Shown here: positions 43,670 to 53,668 of the stretch, piece by piece
How the letters are laid out: every line of letters begins with the position of its first letter
Position numbering within the stretch: the stretch's first letter is position 1
Origin: Acidobacteriota bacterium
Lineage (GTDB): Bacteria > Acidobacteriota > Terriglobia > Terriglobales > Acidobacteriaceae
NCBI GenBank assembly: GCA_003010405.1
Contig: PJLO01000001.1
Span: 159,029 to 223,028, forward strand
DNA: 64,000 nt
Direction: 5' to 3'
The notes under the pieces: model-generated
The model's input: the letters and a program-made list of their open reading frames with translations, nothing else
Databases searched by the model: none
Told to the model about the DNA's origin: nothing
Program-made: the position numbers and the translations under genes

Positions 43670-44513
43670 GAGGAAGGCTCCGAGTTCTTGGATTGTAAAC
43701 CACCTTCGTTGTGGATGTTTGACCGCCAGTGTCTTACGTTTTCTTCTGCTGGTTCTACTGCTAGCCGCAACATGTACGGCGCAGGAATTTTCGCCGGATA
43801 CCGAACAGGAGATTGTCCGCCTCGTCAATCGCGAGCGGCAGTCGCGTGGACTGGCCACGCTTGTGGTTGACGAGCGGCTCATTCAGTCTGCGCGCAAGCA
43901 TAGCGCGCGCATGGCCTCTGCCGCCGTAATCGGGCATCAGCTTCCAGGCGAGCCCAATCTCTCGCACCGTCTCGACGAGACCTCGCTGCGCTTCGACGCG
44001 AGCGGAGAGAATGTGGCTCTCGACGCAGATGCCGCTGGCGCTCACAAGGCTCTCATGCACTCGCCCGGACATCGCGCCAACATCCTCGACGCGCAGTTCA
44101 ATTCCATCGGTGTCGGGGTGGTCCGCGCTCCGCAGGGAATCTTCGTGACGGAGAATTTTGCGAGACGCCTTCCCGAAGCGAGCGTGGCGGAAGCGGAAGA
44201 CAAGATCGCCGCCAGCCTGAACCGGTTGCGGCGCGCTGCGGGTGTCCCGTTGCTGAACCGTGTCCCCGCGCCTGACCTACGCAGACAGGCCTGCGAGATG
44301 GCGAAAAACGACAAGCTGAACCCGCGTGCCGGACTCACTTCAAAATCGAGCGGATCCGTAGCATTCACTGCGACGGATCTCACGCAGGTCTCCGCGTCTT
44401 TGCAGCGTCTCAAGACCCGTTCTGCCAGCGCTTTCTCTGTCGGCGCCTGCTACCAGTCCAGCGCCAGCTATGAGAGTCCGGTTTTCTGGATTATCGTGGT
44501 GACCTACTTCTGA
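43668..44513 (+). CDS. CAP/SCP-PR1 domain secreted protein
   Basis: 281 aa. ATG 43668 gives a long N-terminus with a hydrophobic signal segment near 24-42 (LRFLLLVLLLAATCTA); a downstream TTG could be the true start. The CAP domain starts at IVRLVNRERQSRGLATL, and HALMHSPGHRANIL-type HxxGH-like SPGHR and IGVGVVRAPQGIFVTENF complete it. The C-terminal 90 residues repeat a helical module. Role is unknown (possibly peptide, lipid or peptidoglycan binding). Divergent with rmuC. Confidence 0.85.
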   Translation: MRKAPSSWIVNHLRCGCLTASVLRFLLLVLLLAATCTAQEFSPDTEQEIVRLVNRERQSRGLATLVVDERLIQSARKHSARMASAAVIGHQLPGEPNLSHRLDETSLRFDASGENVALDADAAGAHKALMHSPGHRANILDAQFNSIGVGVVRAPQGIFVTENFARRLPEASVAEAEDKIAASLNRLRRAAGVPLLNRVPAPDLRRQACEMAKNDKLNPRAGLTSKSSGSVAFTATDLTQVSASLQRLKTRSASAFSVGACYQSSASYESPVFWIIVVTYF

Positions 44514-44533
44514 TTTGGCTTCGCGCAAAAGAA

Positions 44534-44560
44534 AACGCGGGCAACCGGCCCGCGTTGTTT
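44534..44560. terminator. Bidirectional terminator between convergent CAP gene and ispG
   Basis: AACGCGGGC pairs with GCCCGCGTT around AACCG. Both sides carry T-rich runs (GTTTCG on plus, TTCTTTTG on minus). Confidence 0.8.
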
Positions 44561-44576
44561 CGTTTAGGTTCTGGAA

Positions 44577-45815
44577 CTATGCCTTTGCCGGTTCGATCTT
44601 TTTCGCATACCTGGTTGCCACATAGTCATCCAGTATCCGCTTGAATTCTTCGACGATGTGGTCGCCCTTGAGGGTGGTCGCCAAGCGTCCATCGATAAAC
44701 ACCGGGGCCTTTGGCTCTTCAAATGTGCCGGGCAGGGAAATGCCGATATTCGCGTGCTTTGATTCGCCGGGTCCGTTCACGATGCAGCCCATCACTGCAA
44801 GCTTCATCTCCTCGACACCGTCAAATTCCTTGCGCCACTCGGGCATACGTTCGCGCACGTAGAGCTGAACTTGCTGCGCCAGTTCCTGGAAGTATGTTGA
44901 GGTCGTGCGCCCGCATCCGGGGCAGGAGGTAACCTGCGGCAGGAAGCTGCGAATTCCCATCGATTGCAGAATCTGCTGCGCCACCACAACTTCGTCGGAG
45001 CGGTCGCCGCCAGGTGCCGGAGTCAGCGAGACGCGGATCGTGTCGCCAATGCCTTCCTGCAACAGGATGGCCAGCCCTGCCGTGCTGGCGACGATTCCCT
45101 TGGCGCCCATACCTGCCTCGGTAAGTCCCAGGTGCAGAGGATATTCGCAGCGCGATGCAAGGTCGCGATATACGTCCACCAGGTCCTGCACGCAGCTCAC
45201 CTTCGCCGAGAGAAGAATGTGGTCGCCCTGCATTCCGAAGCTCTGCGCTAGTTCCGCAGAGTGCAGAGCGCTGGCGATCATTGCCTCGATCATCACGTCG
45301 CGGGGTTCTTTCGGCTGGGCGAGTTTCGCGTTTTCGTCCATCATGCGCGCCAGCAACTGCTGGTCGAGCGAGCCCCAGTTCACGCCGATGCGCACCGGCT
45401 TATCGTTCTCAATTGCGCACTCGATCATGGTGCGGAAGTTGTCGTCGTCCTTGCGCCCGATCGAAACATTTCCGGGGTTGATGCGGTACTTGGCCAGCGC
45501 TCGCGCGCACTCCGGAAATTTTTTGAGAAGAGTGTGTCCGTTGTAGTGGAAGTCGCCGACGATGGGTACGTGAACGCCCATGCTTGCAAGCTCGTCCACA
45601 ATCGGGCGAATCGCCGCGGCCGCGCCATCGTTATTGACCGTGACGCGAACCACCTCGGAGCCAGCGCGAGCTAAAGCAGCCACCTGACGCACTGTGGAAG
45701 CAACGTCTGCCGTGTTCGTGTTAGTCATCGACTGCACCATTACTGGCGCTTCGCTGCCCACGCGTATGTTTCCTATTTTTGCGGTGTAACTTTTTCTGCG
45801 TTTTATGATTGCCAT
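44577..45815 (-). CDS. ispG: 4-hydroxy-3-methylbut-2-enyl diphosphate synthase
   Basis: 412 aa. IspG/GcpE makes HMBPP in the MEP isoprenoid route with a [4Fe-4S] cluster; [10 protein letters not shown] holds two of the ligands and [10 protein letters not shown] the third region. N-terminal [15 protein letters not shown] and [11 protein letters not shown] are typical. Distal gene of the uppS-cdsA-dxr-rseP-ispG cluster; 113 bp separates it from rseP, with a hairpin between. Confidence 0.96.
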   Translation of the reverse strand: MAIIKRRKSYTAKIGNIRVGSEAPVMVQSMTNTNTADVASTVRQVAALARAGSEVVRVTVNNDGAAAAIRPIVDELASMGVHVPIVGDFHYNGHTLLKKFPECARALAKYRINPGNVSIGRKDDDNFRTMIECAIENDKPVRIGVNWGSLDQQLLARMMDENAKLAQPKEPRDVMIEAMIASALHSAELAQSFGMQGDHILLSAKVSCVQDLVDVYRDLASRCEYPLHLGLTEAGMGAKGIVASTAGLAILLQEGIGDTIRVSLTPAPGGDRSDEVVVAQQILQSMGIRSFLPQVTSCPGCGRTTSTYFQELAQQVQLYVRERMPEWRKEFDGVEEMKLAVMGCIVNGPGESKHANIGISLPGTFEEPKAPVFIDGRLATTLKGDHIVEEFKRILDDYVATRYAKKIEPAKA

Positions 45816-45875
45816 GGCGAAGTCTTTTCCAAGTCTATCAGCACTCTGGCTCGACGAGAAAACACTAAAAGGCAG

Positions 45876-45907
45876 GTTCGTCCCAGATCGGTGTTTCTGG
45901 GCCGAAC
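45876..45907. other. Hairpin in rseP-ispG gap
   Basis: GTTCG-T-CCCAGA and TCTGGG-C-CGAAC pair with one mismatch and an 8-nt loop. On the minus strand it is followed by CCTGCCTTTT, so it may attenuate read-through to ispG. Confidence 0.4.
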
Positions 45908-45928
45908 GCTTTGAAATTTATGGATGTG

Positions 45929-47269
45929 TTACTGACGCGGCAGCATCTTCATGACGTCGTTGAAGATCACCATGCCCGCAAACAGCACAAGACACACGAA
46001 CGCCGCCTGATACAGACGTAGCTTGACTGCTTCATTGATGTCGCGCCGCATCACGGATTCCACTAGCAGCAGAGCAATCAGTCCGCCGTCCATGATAGGG
46101 ATTGGGAGCAGGTTGAACAGACCAAGTTGCAGACTGATAATCGCAATAAACCCCATCAGGTCGTTCAGGCTGCGATGGTGCACCATCTCGCCCGAGACCC
46201 TCACAATCTCGATTGGGCCGGACATTTGCTTCATCGAAACCTTGCGCTCGACCATGCCCTGAATTAGCTCAAAGACCAATCCTGAAAGCTTTTTGCACTC
46301 GTTTACCGACCGGCTGAATGCTTCCCCAACCGGCAGCTTTTCCACCTGAACCGGTTCTGACATGAAGCCAATTCTGTAGGTCTGAGTTTTTGCATCAAGT
46401 TGGCCCAACTTCGGCGTTATGGTCAACGTCAGCGGTTGATTTTGGCGAAGTATATCCAGACGCACGGGTTGGGTCTTCGTCGTCTGCAGATATGCCTGCA
46501 TGGCGCCGGTGGCGTGGATCGCTTTGCCGTCCACGGTCAGGATCTGGTCTCCAATTCGGAGTCCTGCCTGCTCCCCAGGCATATTCTTTTCAAGCCCTGT
46601 CACAATGAATGGCCGCTTCGGAAGCCAGCCGACCTCGCCCGTCTGCTGCTGGCCATCCGCCTTTGGCACCAGCGTTATCGGCAGCACCTCGCTGCCCCGC
46701 TTAACGCGAAGGGCAACCGGTTGGTTCGGACTGATCAGAATCTTGTTTTGAACATCCTGCCAGGTGGGATTCTGTATGTCGCCAATCTGCAGAATCTGGT
46801 CCCCCTCTTTCAGTCCGGCCTTTTCTGCTGGATAACCCGGCGCGCACCAGCCGACAACCGCCGGGTCATAGAGACCGTAGGGGACCTCATGATGAACGGA
46901 AAATACCAAGGTCAGCAGCGCAACAGCCAGAATCAGATTTGCCAATGGACCAGCCACGGCAATGATCAGGCGTTGCCAGCGAGGGTGATTCAGGAATGCG
47001 CCTTTATCGTTCGCGGGTACGGCAGGGTCCGGCAGCTCGACCGCGTTCACTCCGGTCATTTTTACGTAGCCGCCCAGCGGCAGGAGTGAGACGCGGTAGT
47101 CGGTGTCTCCACGCCGGAAACCGAACAGTCGCTTTCCGAAGCCAATAGAGAATACTTCCACGCGCACGCCCAGCAGCTTGGCTGCAGCGAAGTGGCCGAA
47201 CTCGTGCACCAGAACCATTACGCCAAGCACGAGAACCGCACCGACCAAAGTGTAAAAAGCGCTAGTCAT
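45929..47269 (-). CDS. rseP: Site-2 metalloprotease RseP
   Basis: 446 aa from ATG 47269. Integral-membrane M50 zinc protease: HEFGH catalytic motif at residues 22-26, two PDZ domains (about 115-190 and 195-275), and the second zinc-ligand region NLLPIPIMDGG. It cleaves transmembrane segments of anti-sigma factors and remnant signal peptides. An anti-sigma factor of the right topology is encoded at 9.5 kb, a possible substrate. Confidence 0.95.
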   Translation of the reverse strand: MTSAFYTLVGAVLVLGVMVLVHEFGHFAAAKLLGVRVEVFSIGFGKRLFGFRRGDTDYRVSLLPLGGYVKMTGVNAVELPDPAVPANDKGAFLNHPRWQRLIIAVAGPLANLILAVALLTLVFSVHHEVPYGLYDPAVVGWCAPGYPAEKAGLKEGDQILQIGDIQNPTWQDVQNKILISPNQPVALRVKRGSEVLPITLVPKADGQQQTGEVGWLPKRPFIVTGLEKNMPGEQAGLRIGDQILTVDGKAIHATGAMQAYLQTTKTQPVRLDILRQNQPLTLTITPKLGQLDAKTQTYRIGFMSEPVQVEKLPVGEAFSRSVNECKKLSGLVFELIQGMVERKVSMKQMSGPIEIVRVSGEMVHHRSLNDLMGFIAIISLQLGLFNLLPIPIMDGGLIALLLVESVMRRDINEAVKLRLYQAAFVCLVLFAGMVIFNDVMKMLPRQ

Positions 47270-47295
47270 AAACAGAATGTGATCTCTCCAAAAAC

Positions 47296-48483
47296 TTACT
47301 CGGTGGCTGCTGCAAATGAACCACTCGCGCCTGAATTCACAAACCGTCGAGCCAAGTCGCGCGCTTCGGCATCCAGACACAGAACCTCATATATAGATTC
47401 CGGTTTGGACGTTGGCGTTTCTTTCAATACGGCCTGAATCGTAGCAGGAATACCTAGAAAGGGAATTTTGCCGTCCAGAAAGGCCGCCACAGCAACTTCG
47501 TCGGCGGCATTCAATGCCACGGTTTGAGCTCCGCCTGCTTCCACCGCTTCATATGCCAACCGCAGGCAAGGGAACTTATCCAGGTCCGGCGGGTAAAAAT
47601 CCAGATGCTTCAGCGAAAGCACGTCGAAACGCAAGTCGCTGGGAATGCGCTCCGGCCAGGTCATTGCGTAAAGAATCGGCAGCCGCATGTCGGTCACGCT
47701 TACCTGTGCCAGGATGCTGCCGTCCACAAACTCGACCATGCTATGCACCGTGCTTTGTGGATGCACCACGACCTTGACCTGCGAAGGAGGCGCGTTAAAC
47801 AAACGTATCGCCTCGATCACCTCAAAGCCCTTGTTCATCATCGTAGCGGAATCGATGGTGATGCGCCGCCCCATTTTCCATGTCGGATGGTTCAGGGCCT
47901 GGGCAACCGTAATGTTTTCAAACTGTTCGCGAGGGGTGTGCAGAAACGGCCCGCCGGAAGCGGTAAGCCATACGCGCTCCACTTCATCCGCTCGCCCGGC
48001 CCGCAGACATTGGTGGACAGCATTGTGCTCGCTGTCGATGGGCAGCAGCGGCTTACCCTGCCTCTGTGCCTCGGCAATGAACAGCTCACCGGCCGCCACC
48101 AGACACTCTTTGTTGGCCAGCCCGATCTCTTTGCCGGCCTTCAGCGCTTCGTACGTGGCCTCCATGCCCGCCACGCCAACGATTGCGCTGACTACGAAGT
48201 CGACTTCGGTATGTGTTGCCACGGCCACGGTTCCAGCCGGGCCCCAGACCACTTCGGTTTCGCTGCCGACCTCTCGCAAGCGTTTCCGCAGCTCTTCCGC
48301 CGCATCCTCGCGAGCCACGGAGAGCAGTTTCGGACGCCAGCGCAGTGTCTGTTCAAAAGCGAGTTCCAGATTCGAGCCCGCAGCCAAGGTTATGACCGAG
48401 AAGCGGTCAGGATAACTTTCAGCGATTTTGAGGGTGCTGCAACCAATGGATCCGGTCGAGCCCAGGATTGCTAAGTGTTTCAT
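47296..48483 (-). CDS. dxr: 1-deoxy-D-xylulose 5-phosphate reductoisomerase
   Basis: 395 aa. NADPH site LAILGSTGSIGCSTL, then the metal and substrate residues: PIDSEHNAVHQCL and ASGGPFL, and HPTWKMGRRITIDSATMMNKG. First committed step of the MEP pathway. Sits 28 bp downstream of cdsA. Confidence 0.97.
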   Translation of the reverse strand: MKHLAILGSTGSIGCSTLKIAESYPDRFSVITLAAGSNLELAFEQTLRWRPKLLSVAREDAAEELRKRLREVGSETEVVWGPAGTVAVATHTEVDFVVSAIVGVAGMEATYEALKAGKEIGLANKECLVAAGELFIAEAQRQGKPLLPIDSEHNAVHQCLRAGRADEVERVWLTASGGPFLHTPREQFENITVAQALNHPTWKMGRRITIDSATMMNKGFEVIEAIRLFNAPPSQVKVVVHPQSTVHSMVEFVDGSILAQVSVTDMRLPILYAMTWPERIPSDLRFDVLSLKHLDFYPPDLDKFPCLRLAYEAVEAGGAQTVALNAADEVAVAAFLDGKIPFLGIPATIQAVLKETPTSKPESIYEVLCLDAEARDLARRFVNSGASGSFAAATE

Positions 48484-48511
48484 CTTTATACATACAGTCT
48501 AACTCGCCCAC

Positions 48512-49423
48512 CTAACCCTTTACGAATTTTTGCCCAAAACCCATAAACAGAAGAAATGCCACGGGAAACGCAAGCAGAAGCGCATCGATCCGGTCCAGAA
48601 TTCCTCCGTGTCCCGGCACCAGAATCCCAGAGTCCTTTACTCCCGCGCCGCGCTTCAGCGCCGATTCCAAAAGGTCACCCAACTGCGCCGCCAGGTTAAT
48701 TACCCCGGCCAGCAGGGCCGCAATCCAGAGCGGTGCCCGTCCATAGGCTGGAGTGCCAAGCAGCAGCGATTCCTCAGCCGAACTGGGGATCAGATGTGCT
48801 TTGCTCAGCAGTGCGGCAATTTCCGGCAGATAGTGCGAGAAAAGGCAGCATGCCGCTATGGAAAAAATCAGCGAAGCCAACGAGCCCTCGATGGTCTTGC
48901 CGGGACTTATCCGGGGCGCTAGTTTGTGCTTTCCCATGCTCTTTCCCACATACATGGCCGCGGCGTCTCCCACCCAAACGGCGAGAAAAGTAAACAGCAC
49001 GTAAACCCAGCCCCGATACATCCCGCTGCGCAGCAGTGAAAGCAAAATCAATGGAAGGCCAATGTAAGGAATTGCAACGTAGCTCATTGCCGCGCCTCCC
49101 AATGCAGCTTTCAAGTCCTCCCGCGGCAGAGCGGAGGTCATCAGCAGAAAAGGGGCAAAAAGGAACAGCAACAGATTTCCCGCCAGTAGCGCCCCTACCG
49201 CCATTTCCCGCGTGTAATAAAAGAACACAAAAAGCGAGGCGGTGTAGATGTACGTCAGCAAGCGAAAGGGCTCAAGGCCAAATTTGGCGACGAGACTCAG
49301 GTATTCGAAGACGGCCGCCAGTGCAACCACTACTGTGATCAGGAGAAAAAGCGAGAGTGGAGCGCGAAAAACGGCAAGCAGCACCAGGGGAATCAGAACC
49401 GCAGAAGTCAGAATACGTTTCAT
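48512..49423 (-). CDS. cdsA: Phosphatidate cytidylyltransferase
   Basis: 303-aa polytopic membrane enzyme making CDP-diacylglycerol from phosphatidate and CTP. The CDP-DAG synthase signature is visible as KRGAGVKDSGILVPGHGGILDRIDALL near the C-terminus (S-x-hydrophobic-KR...K-D...D). It feeds pgsA (12 kb). Confidence 0.95.
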   Translation of the reverse strand: MKRILTSAVLIPLVLLAVFRAPLSLFLLITVVVALAAVFEYLSLVAKFGLEPFRLLTYIYTASLFVFFYYTREMAVGALLAGNLLLFLFAPFLLMTSALPREDLKAALGGAAMSYVAIPYIGLPLILLSLLRSGMYRGWVYVLFTFLAVWVGDAAAMYVGKSMGKHKLAPRISPGKTIEGSLASLIFSIAACCLFSHYLPEIAALLSKAHLIPSSAEESLLLGTPAYGRAPLWIAALLAGVINLAAQLGDLLESALKRGAGVKDSGILVPGHGGILDRIDALLLAFPVAFLLFMGFGQKFVKG

Positions 49424-49502
49424 GTCGTTAACAGCAGGGTAACTCTGGAGCGCTCAGGAAGCAAAAAAGAAGGAAAAAATCACGTTTTCAGAGAAGATTT
49501 TC

Positions 49503-50279
49503 TTAGACTGCGGCGCCCACATTACCGTATCGGCGTTCGCGCTTCTGGAAGTCAGCAATGGCCTCGAGAAGGTCAGCGCCAGTGAAATCCGGCCACAGCG
49601 TCTGGGTTACGTAAATTTCGCTATAGGCGAGCTGCCAGAGCAGAAAATTCGAGAGCCGCATCTCACCGCTGGTTCGGATCACCATGTCCGGATCAGGGAG
49701 GTTGCTGTAAAGATGGCGTGAAACCAGTTCCTCGTCAATTTTCAAGTGTTCCAGTCCGCCGTTATTCGCCGCAGCCCGGACAATGGACTGGAAGGCATCG
49801 ATCAGCTCCGCCCGCCCACCGTAATTCAGCGCGAGAGTCATAATCATCCCGGTATTCCTGGCTGTCTGTTCAGTTGCCCAGGCCATCCGCTCCTGAACTT
49901 CGGGCGCAAGTTCATGAATTCGCCCGATATAGCGAAGCTGGATGTTATGTTCGTTCATCAACGGAACTTCATTCTTCAGGTAGGTCCGCAGCAACGCCAT
50001 CAGGAAATTGATCTCTGTCTTAGGACGCTTCCAATTCTCCGCCGAGAATGCGTACAAAGTCAGTGCCGGAAGATTGATGTTCGAAGCCAGCGTGACAACG
50101 TCGCGAACGGCCGTGACTCCTCGCTTATGTCCAGCTATACGAGGTAGGTGGCGGCGTTTTGCCCAACGCCCGTTGCCGTCCATGATGATACCGATATGTC
50201 GCGGTAGCCGTTCTGGATCGAGCTTGGCGAACAGTTCTGCCTGTTTGCGAGTCAGGCCGGCGGGGATGGTGGTGTGCAA
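49503..50279 (-). CDS. uppS: Undecaprenyl diphosphate synthase
   Basis: 258 aa, cis-prenyltransferase supplying the lipid carrier for peptidoglycan. Core HIGIIMDGNGRWAKRR and GHKRGV, then LTLYAFSAENWKRP and the conserved C-terminal LIRTSGEMRLSNFLLWQLAYSE. First gene of the cluster running to ispG. Confidence 0.97.
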   Translation of the reverse strand: MHTTIPAGLTRKQAELFAKLDPERLPRHIGIIMDGNGRWAKRRHLPRIAGHKRGVTAVRDVVTLASNINLPALTLYAFSAENWKRPKTEINFLMALLRTYLKNEVPLMNEHNIQLRYIGRIHELAPEVQERMAWATEQTARNTGMIMTLALNYGGRAELIDAFQSIVRAAANNGGLEHLKIDEELVSRHLYSNLPDPDMVIRTSGEMRLSNFLLWQLAYSEIYVTQTLWPDFTGADLLEAIADFQKRERRYGNVGAAV

Positions 50280-50359
50280 TGCAATTCCTCAGGAAACGAG
50301 TATCTCGAAGCTAGCATACGGTTCGGCATCTTGCAATGGAACGAGCTGCCGTTGAGTGC

Positions 50360-50581
50360 CTACGCCGTCCGCCGCAAGTGAACCAATGTGAATTCCTGCT
50401 TATGCCGGTCGTAGCGCAAATCGTATATCTTCGCGCAGGCGGGGCAGAGCCAAAGTGTTTTTTGTGTCAGCCCCGCGCTATTCTTTGGGACAGGTCGCAC
50501 GAAGACCTTGCCCTTCCCCAGTTGCTTGAATTCCTGCTTACATTCCGGGTTGGCGCACTTGGAGACATTCGCATTATGCAT
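50360..50581 (-). CDS. Small zinc-ribbon protein
   Basis: 73 aa: CANPEC (C9, C14) and CPAC (C46, C49) make a likely single zinc ribbon; no membrane segment. ATG 50581 has AAGGAG 7 nt upstream. Function unknown; two other zinc-ribbon proteins occur at 32 kb and 51 kb in this window. Confidence 0.75.
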   Translation of the reverse strand: MHNANVSKCANPECKQEFKQLGKGKVFVRPVPKNSAGLTQKTLWLCPACAKIYDLRYDRHKQEFTLVHLRRTA

Positions 50582-50743
50582 GGCGTTCTCCTTATTCAGT
50601 TGGAACAGGGCTTGGCGAACTGTCGCGGGAACCTTGCTCTAACTTAGACGCGCCAGATCCGGTGTGTGGTTATCCGGCGCGGAGCCTGATCACCGCTTTC
50701 CACACACCGTCCAGATGAGCAGAGTTGATTCTTCTAAAACGCT

Positions 50744-51280
50744 TCAAGCGCTGCGCCGGGATACTGCCGTAAGTTCTCGCACTTGGTTCAGCACGCTCGA
50801 CCATTGCAGCCCACTCAGCTTGCGCGTATAAGGCATAAGCTCGGAAATGAAATCATCCTGCACCAATTCGCGGATCTCGTCTTCGGTCGTCCGTCCGGTT
50901 TTCAGCAAGTCACAGACCCGCACGCGCAGAGCCTCGGCCAGCCGCTCCAATGATCCCAGTGTAGGGCAGGCTTTTTCGTTTTCAATTTTCGAAACATAAG
51001 TGCGAGGCACGCTCATGCGGAGCGCAAGTTGCCGCTGGCTCAAGCCCGCTCGCATTCGCAACGAGCGAACGGCGGCGGCCACCGGAAGCTGATTCGATGG
51101 CAATGTTTCCACCGTGTGCTTTACAAGGGCCGGAATGGGCAGCGCAACAACTTCTGGAACCGAGTCCAGAGGAGTCTTGCAGCGACGGCAATTATTGCTA
51201 AAAGTCCGGAACTGGACCAGCTGACAATCGTCGCAACGAACCACTTCCCGTGAATCCACGGGCGCTAACATCGTAGCCAT
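50744..51280 (-). CDS. XRE-family transcriptional regulator with N-terminal zinc ribbon
   Basis: 178 aa. CDDC (C16, C19) and CRRC (C31, C34) form an N-terminal zinc ribbon; helix-turn-helix at about 72-126 (RAGLSQRQLALRMSVPRTYVSKIENEKACPT). The C-terminal part is helical and has no known fold. Preceded by an A+T-rich gap holding a TTGACA at 51394-51389 on the minus strand. Target genes unknown; neighbours include hutH. Confidence 0.85.
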   Translation of the reverse strand: MATMLAPVDSREVVRCDDCQLVQFRTFSNNCRRCKTPLDSVPEVVALPIPALVKHTVETLPSNQLPVAAAVRSLRMRAGLSQRQLALRMSVPRTYVSKIENEKACPTLGSLERLAEALRVRVCDLLKTGRTTEDEIRELVQDDFISELMPYTRKLSGLQWSSVLNQVRELTAVSRRSA

Positions 51281-51469
51281 GCGTGTTGTGCGGAGCCGCC
51301 AGAGCGGGGGCTAACTCCCGTCACTTCAACCTGAATCGAAGCGGTCAACCCAAGTGACAGAAGTAATCTGCTGGATTTACTTTCGCGTTGTCAAGAATAA
51401 TTTTAGTCAGACCAATACAAATTTGCAGAGCCGTCCGTCAAAAGACAAGAAAAATGAAATAAAAACACT

Positions 51470-53026
51470 TCAGCGCAGAACTGCCGCCAGTTTTCCATGC
51501 CGGATCACCTCGGAGATTTTCGCAATGTCCGGCGCAAGTGACCTGTCTACGGTCAGCATCGGTGAAACCGCGCGAATCTCTCCCATCGCTCGTTGCGCCC
51601 GCTTCCCGGGTTTCAGCGGAGCCAGCAGATCCACGGCCTGGGCGGCAGCAAGTGCTTCGATTGCCAGCACATATGCCACATTCTGAATCACGCGCTTTAA
51701 CTTCAGCGCCGCCGTCATTCCCATCGAGACGTAGTCTTCCTTGTTTCCGCTCGTCGTGATCGAATCGACGGATGCCGGGTGTCCCAGCACCTTGTTCTCG
51801 CTCACCAGGGCGGCCGCAGTCACCTGCGCCATCATAAAGCCCGAGTTCAGTCCCGCGCCCGATGTCAGGAAAGCCGGCAGCCCCTCGCTCAGTGCCGGAT
51901 TCACCATCCGTTCAATTCGCCGTTCGCTGATTCCCGCCAGAGCTGAGAGTGAGATCGCAAGAAAATCGAGCGCGAACGCAATCGGTTCTCCGTGGAAGTT
52001 CCCTCCGGAAAGAACCTCGCCTTCCAACAGATCGCAAATTGTTGCCTTGGGCGATCCCTCTGGACGCGGTTTTGCGAAGACCAGCGGGTTGTCCACCGCC
52101 GAGTTCATCTCGACCTCAAATACTTGTCGCGCGTAGTCCAGAACGTCGCGAATCGCTCCGTGTACCTGCGGAATGCACCGCATCGAGTACGCATCCTGCA
52201 CCCGTTTACAACTGCGATGCCGCTCCCGCAACGCCGAACCTTCCAGCATGGCGCGCATATGTCTTGCTACCAGTATCTGTCCGGCATGGGGGCGAGCCTT
52301 ATGAATTCGCTCGTCGAAGGCAACGTCGGTGCCCTGCAGCGTATCGAGCGAAATTGCGGACACCACATCGGCCGTAGTCGCCAGTGTCCGTGCCTCCAGC
52401 AGCGCCAGCGACCCCACGGCCAGCATTGCCTGCGTTCCGTTGATCAGCGAGATTGCTTCCTTCGCCTCCAGCCGGATGGTCGCAATCTGAGCGGTCTTCA
52501 TCGCCTCACCGCCGCTCATTCGGCGTCCCTCGAACCAGGCTTCTCCTTCTCCAATCAGCACCAGCGCCAGATGTGACAAAGGCGCAAGATCCCCCGAAGC
52601 TCCCACCGATCCCTGCGATGGAATCACCGGATGCACTCCGCGGTTCAGCATGTTGCAAAGCGTTTCGATCACCACGGTGCGCACGCCGCTGAATCCTTTG
52701 GCCAGCGAATTGGCGCGTAGAAGCAGCATGGCGCGCGACTCTTGCTCGGAGAGCGGTTCTCCCACCCCGACTGCATGCGAGCGCACCACGTTGACTTGCA
52801 GCTCGCGTGCCTGATCGGAGGAGATGTGAACATCGGCCAGTTGACCGACCCCGGTGGTAATCGCGTAAGCGACGCGATCGCCCGCCACCAGTGCGTCCAC
52901 TACTTCGCGTGCTTGCTCCACGCGTGCCCGCGCCGCTGTTTCCAGAAGCACCGGTTGTCGATGCAGTACAACCTGCTCAAAATCTTCCAGCGTCAGATCG
53001 TTGCCGTTCAAGTGCAGAGCCGTCAT
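51470..53026 (-). CDS. hutH: Histidine ammonia-lyase
   Basis: 518 aa from ATG 53026 (AAAAGGGTG 7 nt upstream). HAL/PAL family; the ASG triad that cyclises to the MIO electrophile is in QGSVGASGDLAPLSH. Deaminates histidine to urocanate. The other hut genes (hutU, hutI, hutF/G) are not in the window. Start follows a thioesterase gene by 13 bp. Confidence 0.93.
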   Translation of the reverse strand: MTALHLNGNDLTLEDFEQVVLHRQPVLLETAARARVEQAREVVDALVAGDRVAYAITTGVGQLADVHISSDQARELQVNVVRSHAVGVGEPLSEQESRAMLLLRANSLAKGFSGVRTVVIETLCNMLNRGVHPVIPSQGSVGASGDLAPLSHLALVLIGEGEAWFEGRRMSGGEAMKTAQIATIRLEAKEAISLINGTQAMLAVGSLALLEARTLATTADVVSAISLDTLQGTDVAFDERIHKARPHAGQILVARHMRAMLEGSALRERHRSCKRVQDAYSMRCIPQVHGAIRDVLDYARQVFEVEMNSAVDNPLVFAKPRPEGSPKATICDLLEGEVLSGGNFHGEPIAFALDFLAISLSALAGISERRIERMVNPALSEGLPAFLTSGAGLNSGFMMAQVTAAALVSENKVLGHPASVDSITTSGNKEDYVSMGMTAALKLKRVIQNVAYVLAIEALAAAQAVDLLAPLKPGKRAQRAMGEIRAVSPMLTVDRSLAPDIAKISEVIRHGKLAAVLR

Positions 53027-53039
53027 GTCTTTCACCCTT

Positions 53040-53471
53040 TTACGGTGTTGCGGATTGAGCCTCTTCTGCCGCTGCGTGGAGTGCGTCCCGATACTTCGTC
53101 GGCAAATGGGTTCGCTTCATGTCGCGTCCGACCACAAGGTGAACACTTTCGCCCTGGGACAGCAGTTTCCCATCCGCTTTGCGCACGATGTCGTATTGAA
53201 AACGCAGCAGGGAAGTCTGCATCTGCGCCAGCCGAGTGCGAACAACAAGTTCGTCGTCGTAGCGCGCCGGAGCTTTATACCGACATTTGATCTCGACCAC
53301 CGGTAGATTGAATCCGTCCTCCTCCAACTCCAGATAACTGAAGCCCAGTTCCCGCAGCATTTCGACGCGTCCCACCTCGAACCAGACCAGGTAATTGGAG
53401 TTGTACGCAACTTTCATCTGGTCCGTCTCGGCGTAACGCACCCGCAGTGTAGTCTCACAGATTTTGCTCAT
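53040..53471 (-). CDS. Acyl-CoA thioesterase, 4HBT hotdog family
   Basis: 143 aa. VRYAETDQMKVAYNSNYLVWFE is the YbgC/4-hydroxybenzoyl-CoA thioesterase signature with the catalytic Asp (ETD); the second half VHLVVGRDMKRTHLP completes the fold. Substrate chain length is not apparent. First gene of the pair with hutH. RBS and start match. Confidence 0.9.
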   Translation of the reverse strand: MSKICETTLRVRYAETDQMKVAYNSNYLVWFEVGRVEMLRELGFSYLELEEDGFNLPVVEIKCRYKAPARYDDELVVRTRLAQMQTSLLRFQYDIVRKADGKLLSQGESVHLVVGRDMKRTHLPTKYRDALHAAAEEAQSATP

Positions 53472-53541
53472 GACTTACGTTTTATCACGCAGAGCTCTTC
53501 ACCTTCCAACACACCCGGGATGCCCGAAATCCAAAGGTGCA

Positions 53542-53570
53542 CACATCCGCCTTCTTTTGGCGAATGTGGG
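53542..53570. repeat. Palindromic repeat, copy 6 (variant arms)
   Basis: CACATCCGCC, TTCTTTT, GGCGAATGTGGG; related to copy 3. Confidence 0.7.
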
Positions 53571-53607
53571 GACAGGGGCTCCGCTACTCACTCCAAGGTG
53601 CCAGGTG

Positions 53608-53638
53608 CCCCACATCTGCCGTAGTTAGCAGATGTGGG
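53608..53638. repeat. Palindromic repeat, copy 7 (variant arms)
   Basis: CCCACATCTGC, 9-nt loop, GCAGATGTGGG, a perfect 11-bp stem. A partial right-hand arm (GGTGGGACATAGCGC) recurs 15 bp downstream, suggesting local repetition. Confidence 0.7.
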
Positions 53639-53668
53639 ACATAGCGCAGGTGGGACATAGCGCGCCCG

